Position numbers and translations under genes: made by a program | Shown here: positions 15,182 through 17,984 of the stretch, piece after piece | How positions within the stretch are numbered: the stretch's first letter is position 1 | Layout of the letters: each line of letters starts with the position of its first letter | Origin: UBA4823 sp034436035 | Lineage (GTDB): Bacteria; Chloroflexota; Anaerolineae; Anaerolineales; UBA4823 | Length of the DNA stretch: 17,984 nt | NCBI GenBank assembly: GCA_034436035.1 | Contig: DAOTVW010000008.1 | Coordinates: 1-17,984, forward strand | Direction of reading: 5' to 3' | Notes under the pieces: generated by a model | The model's input: the letters and a program-made list of their open reading frames with translations, nothing else | Database searches by the model: none | Told to the model about the DNA's origin: nothing

Positions 15182-16101
15182 GCCAGCTTAATATAATCCA
15201 AGTCTTTATCGCATTTTTGATTTTCCCCGGATTATTATTTGCCTTGCCAATGGGCTGGATGATGATGTGGCTGGAACGGAAAAGCATAGCCCGCATGCAA
15301 GGACGCATTGGTCCACCATTCTTTCAGCCATTCTTTGATTTTATAAAATTGATGGCAAAACGCCCAATCGCACGCCTGGAATGGGAGAGCAATATCTACA
15401 CGGGCTTAGCGCTTCTGGCTGTGGGAGCAAATCTCGGGGCACTCACCCTATTGCCTGTATTCCTTAATTCTTCTGCGGGTGTTGGTGATTTAATCCTGTT
15501 TGTCGCCCTGGCAGAAATAGCGCCGATTTGCTGGATTTTAGCTGGCTTTGCCTCCCGTTCTATTTTTGGTCAAGTGGGGGCTGTACGGGAAGCTACCTTG
15601 ACCATTGCTTCAAACCTACCTTTTATTACCGCCTTACTTGCTCTGGCTTCTGCTGCAAAAAGTCTGCAAATGAGCGATTTAGTCACTCAGCCAGCTTTGC
15701 CAGTTCGGCTGTTAGGGCTACTGGCGTTACTGATTTGCCTGCCGGTGAAATTGCGCCTTAATCCATTTTCTCTGCCAAATGCCGAACAAGAAATTTACAG
15801 TGGTGCAATAACCGAGTTCGATGGAGCGCGCCTTGCCTTGTGGGAGCTATCTCACGCTCTGGAATGGGTCATGCTCAGCGGATTAGTTATCTGCCTTGCC
15901 TGCCCCTGGCGGAGCACACTTTGGTGGGTAAATATCCTTTTATTTGGACTGGGATGTTTACTGATGGCAATTCTACTAACCACCTTTGCTGCTGCAACCG
16001 CTCGGTTAAAAATTAGCCAAGCGAGCAACCTCTTTTGGCGTTGGGGTTTCGGAGTTTCTCTGCTGGCTTTGATTGTTGCATTGATTCCTTTGGGAGTGTG
16101 A
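15178..16101 (+). CDS. cooK: CooK-like NuoH-family membrane subunit of energy-converting hydrogenase
   Basis: The 307-aa integral membrane protein anchors the soluble hydrogenase arm and links it to the antiporter-like subunit. The NuoH/HycD/EchB signature is clear: WLERKSIARMQGRIGPP at about 31-47, then QPFFDFIKLMAKR, an acidic loop around LAEIAPICW, and EQEIYSGAITEFDGARLALWELSH at about 202-225, which matches the conserved E-x-E...TE-x-SG-x-x-F-A-L segment. About eight hydrophobic segments are seen. The usual acidic residues in these loops are thought to take part in coupling redox to ion movement. The ATG overlaps the cooL stop; the next gene begins 3 nt after its stop. The length is close to the CooK and HycD usual size. 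Confidence 0.93.
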   Translation: MSQLNIIQVFIAFLIFPGLLFALPMGWMMMWLERKSIARMQGRIGPPFFQPFFDFIKLMAKRPIARLEWESNIYTGLALLAVGANLGALTLLPVFLNSSAGVGDLILFVALAEIAPICWILAGFASRSIFGQVGAVREATLTIASNLPFITALLALASAAKSLQMSDLVTQPALPVRLLGLLALLICLPVKLRLNPFSLPNAEQEIYSGAITEFDGARLALWELSHALEWVMLSGLVICLACPWRSTLWWVNILLFGLGCLLMAILLTTFAAATARLKISQASNLFWRWGFGVSLLALIVALIPLGV

Positions 16102-16104
16102 AGC

Positions 16105-16617
16105 ATGGGTATTCTTCATTTGATAGGAGCAAATGTCTTATCTGAACCGGTCACCTTGCGTTATCCGCAGCGTGTTCCAACACCAGAACATTACCGCGGT
16201 TTGGTTCAAATTGAGCCTCCTCAGTGTGTGGGCTGTTCCACATGCGCCTATGTTTGTGTCTCCAGTGCAATTACCGTAGACCAGCATCTACGCGATTTCG
16301 TTTGGAGATATGATCCCGCAAAATGCACCTTTTGCGGGCGTTGTGTTGAGGTTTGTCCAACTCAAGCATTAACCATGCAGAGTGAACGACCCCCCATATA
16401 TCATCATCCGCAAGAATTAATCACTACCCACCAAATTGATTTTCCATTGTGTGAAGAATGCGGACAGCCGGTGCGGCTTGCCAATGAGCGTATCTTAATG
16501 CGCGCGTTTGATGAGATATCCGAACAAATTCGCCAACGGATACGATTATGCGAACGCTGTCGCCAGCGCCACGAAAAAGAAGCGTTGCTCGAGTTAGCGC
16601 GCAAGAAAGAGGTGTGA
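16105..16617 (+). CDS. cooX: CooX-like ferredoxin subunit of energy-converting hydrogenase
   Basis: The 170-aa protein is a NuoI/HycF-type iron-sulfur subunit that passes electrons to the small subunit. Two [4Fe-4S] motifs are visible: C41-x2-C44-x2-C47-x3-C51 and C74-x2-C77-x2-C80-x3-C84-P. The first group lacks the usual Pro after the fourth Cys. The C-terminal half has two further pairs, C116-E-E-C119 and C149-E-R-C152, that could bind a metal such as Zn; similar pairs are, from memory, present in HycF/HyfH-like proteins. The region 127-170 is highly charged and probably helical. GGGAG lies 8 nt upstream of the ATG, and the gene is separated by 3 nt from cooK and 1 nt from cooU. Electrons from CooF would enter here, according to the known scheme for group 4 hydrogenases. 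Confidence 0.9.
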   Translation: MGILHLIGANVLSEPVTLRYPQRVPTPEHYRGLVQIEPPQCVGCSTCAYVCVSSAITVDQHLRDFVWRYDPAKCTFCGRCVEVCPTQALTMQSERPPIYHHPQELITTHQIDFPLCEECGQPVRLANERILMRAFDEISEQIRQRIRLCERCRQRHEKEALLELARKKEV

Positions 16618-16618
16618 G

Positions 16619-17038
16619 ATGGATTTCGATCTAATCCGCGAAAAGCTTGGGATAACCAGTCCTTTCATTGAGAGAAAGGATGGATACTGGAACCACGCAA
16701 ACAATCTGGATGTACGACAAATGGCGTCTTTTTTTACCGAAAATGGCGCTCGCTTAATAACCATCGTGGCACAACCCACTCAAAACGGGGAATTTCGGAT
16801 GCGCTATCATTGGGACATGAATGGGGTTATTGCTCACATCAGCACAGATACCCAAGCTGGTGAAATAGTGAGTATTGCTGAGATCTGCCCGGCTGCTAAT
16901 TGGATCGAACGGGAAATTCACGATTATTATGCTATCCATTTCCGCGGACGTGAAGATCTGCCACCGCTAATTTTACGAAGTGGTGACCCACCCGGTTTAT
17001 TTTATTGGAATGGCAAGAAAACGGAGGGAGAAAAATGA
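16619..17038 (+). CDS. cooU: CooU-like NuoC-family hydrogenase subunit
   Basis: The 139-aa soluble protein belongs to the 30-kDa complex I subunit family (NuoC/EchD/N-terminal HycE). The family signature appears near the C-terminus as NWIEREIHDYYAIHFRGRED (about 98-117), followed by PPLILR. It has no cofactor-binding cysteines in a motif and would act as a structural partner of the large subunit in the connecting arm. In HycE and related proteins this domain is fused to the large subunit; here it is separate, as in CooU/CooH and Ech. GAGG lies 6 nt before the ATG. It starts 1 nt after cooX and its stop overlaps the cooH start (ATGA at 17035-17038), which supports production of CooU and CooH in equal amounts. 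Confidence 0.9.
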   Translation: MDFDLIREKLGITSPFIERKDGYWNHANNLDVRQMASFFTENGARLITIVAQPTQNGEFRMRYHWDMNGVIAHISTDTQAGEIVSIAEICPAANWIEREIHDYYAIHFRGREDLPPLILRSGDPPGLFYWNGKKTEGEK

Positions 17039-17984
17039 GCTACACGTTGCCCATCGGACCCTATCATCCCGCCTTGGAAGAACCATATAAAATCGAATTG
17101 GACTGTGAAGGTGAGATCGTGCGCGACGCTCGCATCCAGATCGGATTTAATTTCCGCGCTATTGAATTGCTTGCAGAACAACGCAATTACACACAAAACA
17201 TTGCTTTATTCGAAAGAGTTTGCGGCATTTGCTCTAACGTGCACACGCTCACCTATTGCATGGCAATTGAGCATCTTGCCGCAATCGAGGTACCCCGGCG
17301 CGCTCAGTTCATCCGTGTGATTGTAGCAGAATTGGAACGCTTGCATTCGCATATACTATGGGCTGGTGCAGCTGCGCATATTATGGGATTTCAAACCCTA
17401 TTTATGACTTGTTTTTATCTGCGTGAAAAAGTGATGGACATCCTTGAGGCAGTTTCGGGTAATCGCGTCAATTACGCCATGAACTGCGTTGGCGGGGTGA
17501 ACCGTGACATTGAAGATATTGCGGCTATTCGGGATATGACAAAATCCATCGAAACAGCGGTTAGCGAACAATTAATCCCCATCTTCACTAAAGACAAAAC
17601 TGTACTAGCGCGCTGCGCCGGCGTCGGCATATTAACCCGCCAAGATGCTATCGCCTGGGGTGCCTTAGGCCCTACCGCGCGTGCGAGCGGAGTCGCCCAA
17701 GATATCCGCCGAGACGACCCGTATGCAGCCTATTCGGAGTTGGAATTTGAACCAATCGTGCAGACAGACGGTGATGTACTGGCGCGCATTGTGGTGCGGG
17801 CGCTTGAAATTGTCGAATCTTGCCGCATTATCCAACAAGCCTTAGAAAAGATGCCCCCGGGTACCTGGAAAGGCAGCCCCTTTGTTGAAGTCCCATCTGG
17901 GGAAGCGGTTGCACGCATCGAAGCGCCCCGCGGAGAAGTGTTTTATTACATCGCTTCCGATGGCAGTGACAAACCTCGGCGGGT
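17035..17984 (+). CDS. cooH: CooH-like Ni-Fe hydrogenase large subunit (partial, cut by window end)
   Basis: The open frame continues to the window edge, giving the first 316 residues of the catalytic large subunit of a group 4 energy-converting hydrogenase. The N-terminal Ni-Fe ligand motif RVCGICSNVH (61-70) is complete, with C63 and C66, which distinguishes it from NuoD of complex I, where these cysteines are lost. The second motif (usually DPCxxC near the C-terminus) lies outside the window. Further family-like segments are LERLHSHILWAG (about 101-112) and GALGPTARASGVAQDIRRDDPYAAY (about 215-239). The segment before the first motif reads IGFNFRAIE, where many relatives have G-x-x-H-R/K-G-x-E. 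GGAGG precedes the ATG. Ni insertion would require Hyp proteins, and endopeptidase processing may or may not be needed; none of these genes are visible. Confidence 0.93.
   Translation, partial: MSYTLPIGPYHPALEEPYKIELDCEGEIVRDARIQIGFNFRAIELLAEQRNYTQNIALFERVCGICSNVHTLTYCMAIEHLAAIEVPRRAQFIRVIVAELERLHSHILWAGAAAHIMGFQTLFMTCFYLREKVMDILEAVSGNRVNYAMNCVGGVNRDIEDIAAIRDMTKSIETAVSEQLIPIFTKDKTVLARCAGVGILTRQDAIAWGALGPTARASGVAQDIRRDDPYAAYSELEFEPIVQTDGDVLARIVVRALEIVESCRIIQQALEKMPPGTWKGSPFVEVPSGEAVARIEAPRGEVFYYIASDGSDKPRR

Noticed and set aside
11679..17984. Respiratory complex I (Nuo) or Mrp antiporter operon
   Set aside because: CooH keeps the C63/C66 Ni-Fe motif lost in NuoD, NuoE/F/G-type genes are absent, and cooF/cooS precede the block, so a group 4 hydrogenase fits better.

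Overview
The window reads as a chromosomal segment of an anaerobic bacterium, most likely a member of the Chloroflexota (class Anaerolineae). That placement is an inference from the AACCTGTCAGGT-type interspersed repeats at the left end and the general gene style; no rRNA or marker gene in the window proves it. Two blocks of genes diverge from an intergenic region at about 8587-9059: everything to its left is on the minus strand, everything to its right on the plus strand.

Left block. Positions 1-588 hold a strikingly regular array of 12 palindromic 11-mers and no gene. Then, reading along the minus strand from 8586 downward, come a spinster-like MFS permease, a BMP-family lipoprotein, a double-domain sugar/nucleoside-type ABC ATPase and two permeases. 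The last four form a complete nucleoside-type ABC importer (BmpA/NupO/NupP/NupQ pattern), with ATGA overlaps between the three membrane-complex genes and a 14-bp stem-loop after the lipoprotein gene. After a 227-bp gap with a consensus -10 box come a minimal nucleotidyltransferase and an ADP-ribosylglycohydrolase-family protein, 7 bp apart.

Right block. From 9060 to the window edge runs one operon encoding a CO dehydrogenase/energy-converting hydrogenase (CODH/ECH) complex: cooF (four-cluster ferredoxin), cooS (Ni-Fe-S CO dehydrogenase with all expected cluster ligands), cooM (1006-aa protein with two fused antiporter-like modules), cooL (small subunit), cooK (NuoH-like), cooX (ferredoxin-like), cooU (NuoC-like) and cooH (Ni-Fe large subunit, cut by the window end). 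From known family biology, CooS would oxidise CO, pass electrons through CooF and CooX/CooL to the CooH Ni-Fe site, evolve H2, and couple this to ion export through CooM/CooK. The order FS-M-L-K-X-U-H differs from the textbook M-K-L-X-U-H order.

Regulation. The coo operon has a plausible promoter (8802-8830) whose spacer is occupied by a perfect CACAT-N6-ATGTG inverted repeat. It is followed by a roughly 220-nt leader that can fold into a closed multi-arm structure (8846-8955). Its 3' side resembles the B12 box of cobalamin riboswitches, although the usual core is incomplete. The array, this leader and the coo operon in its probable host are the most interesting parts of the window.
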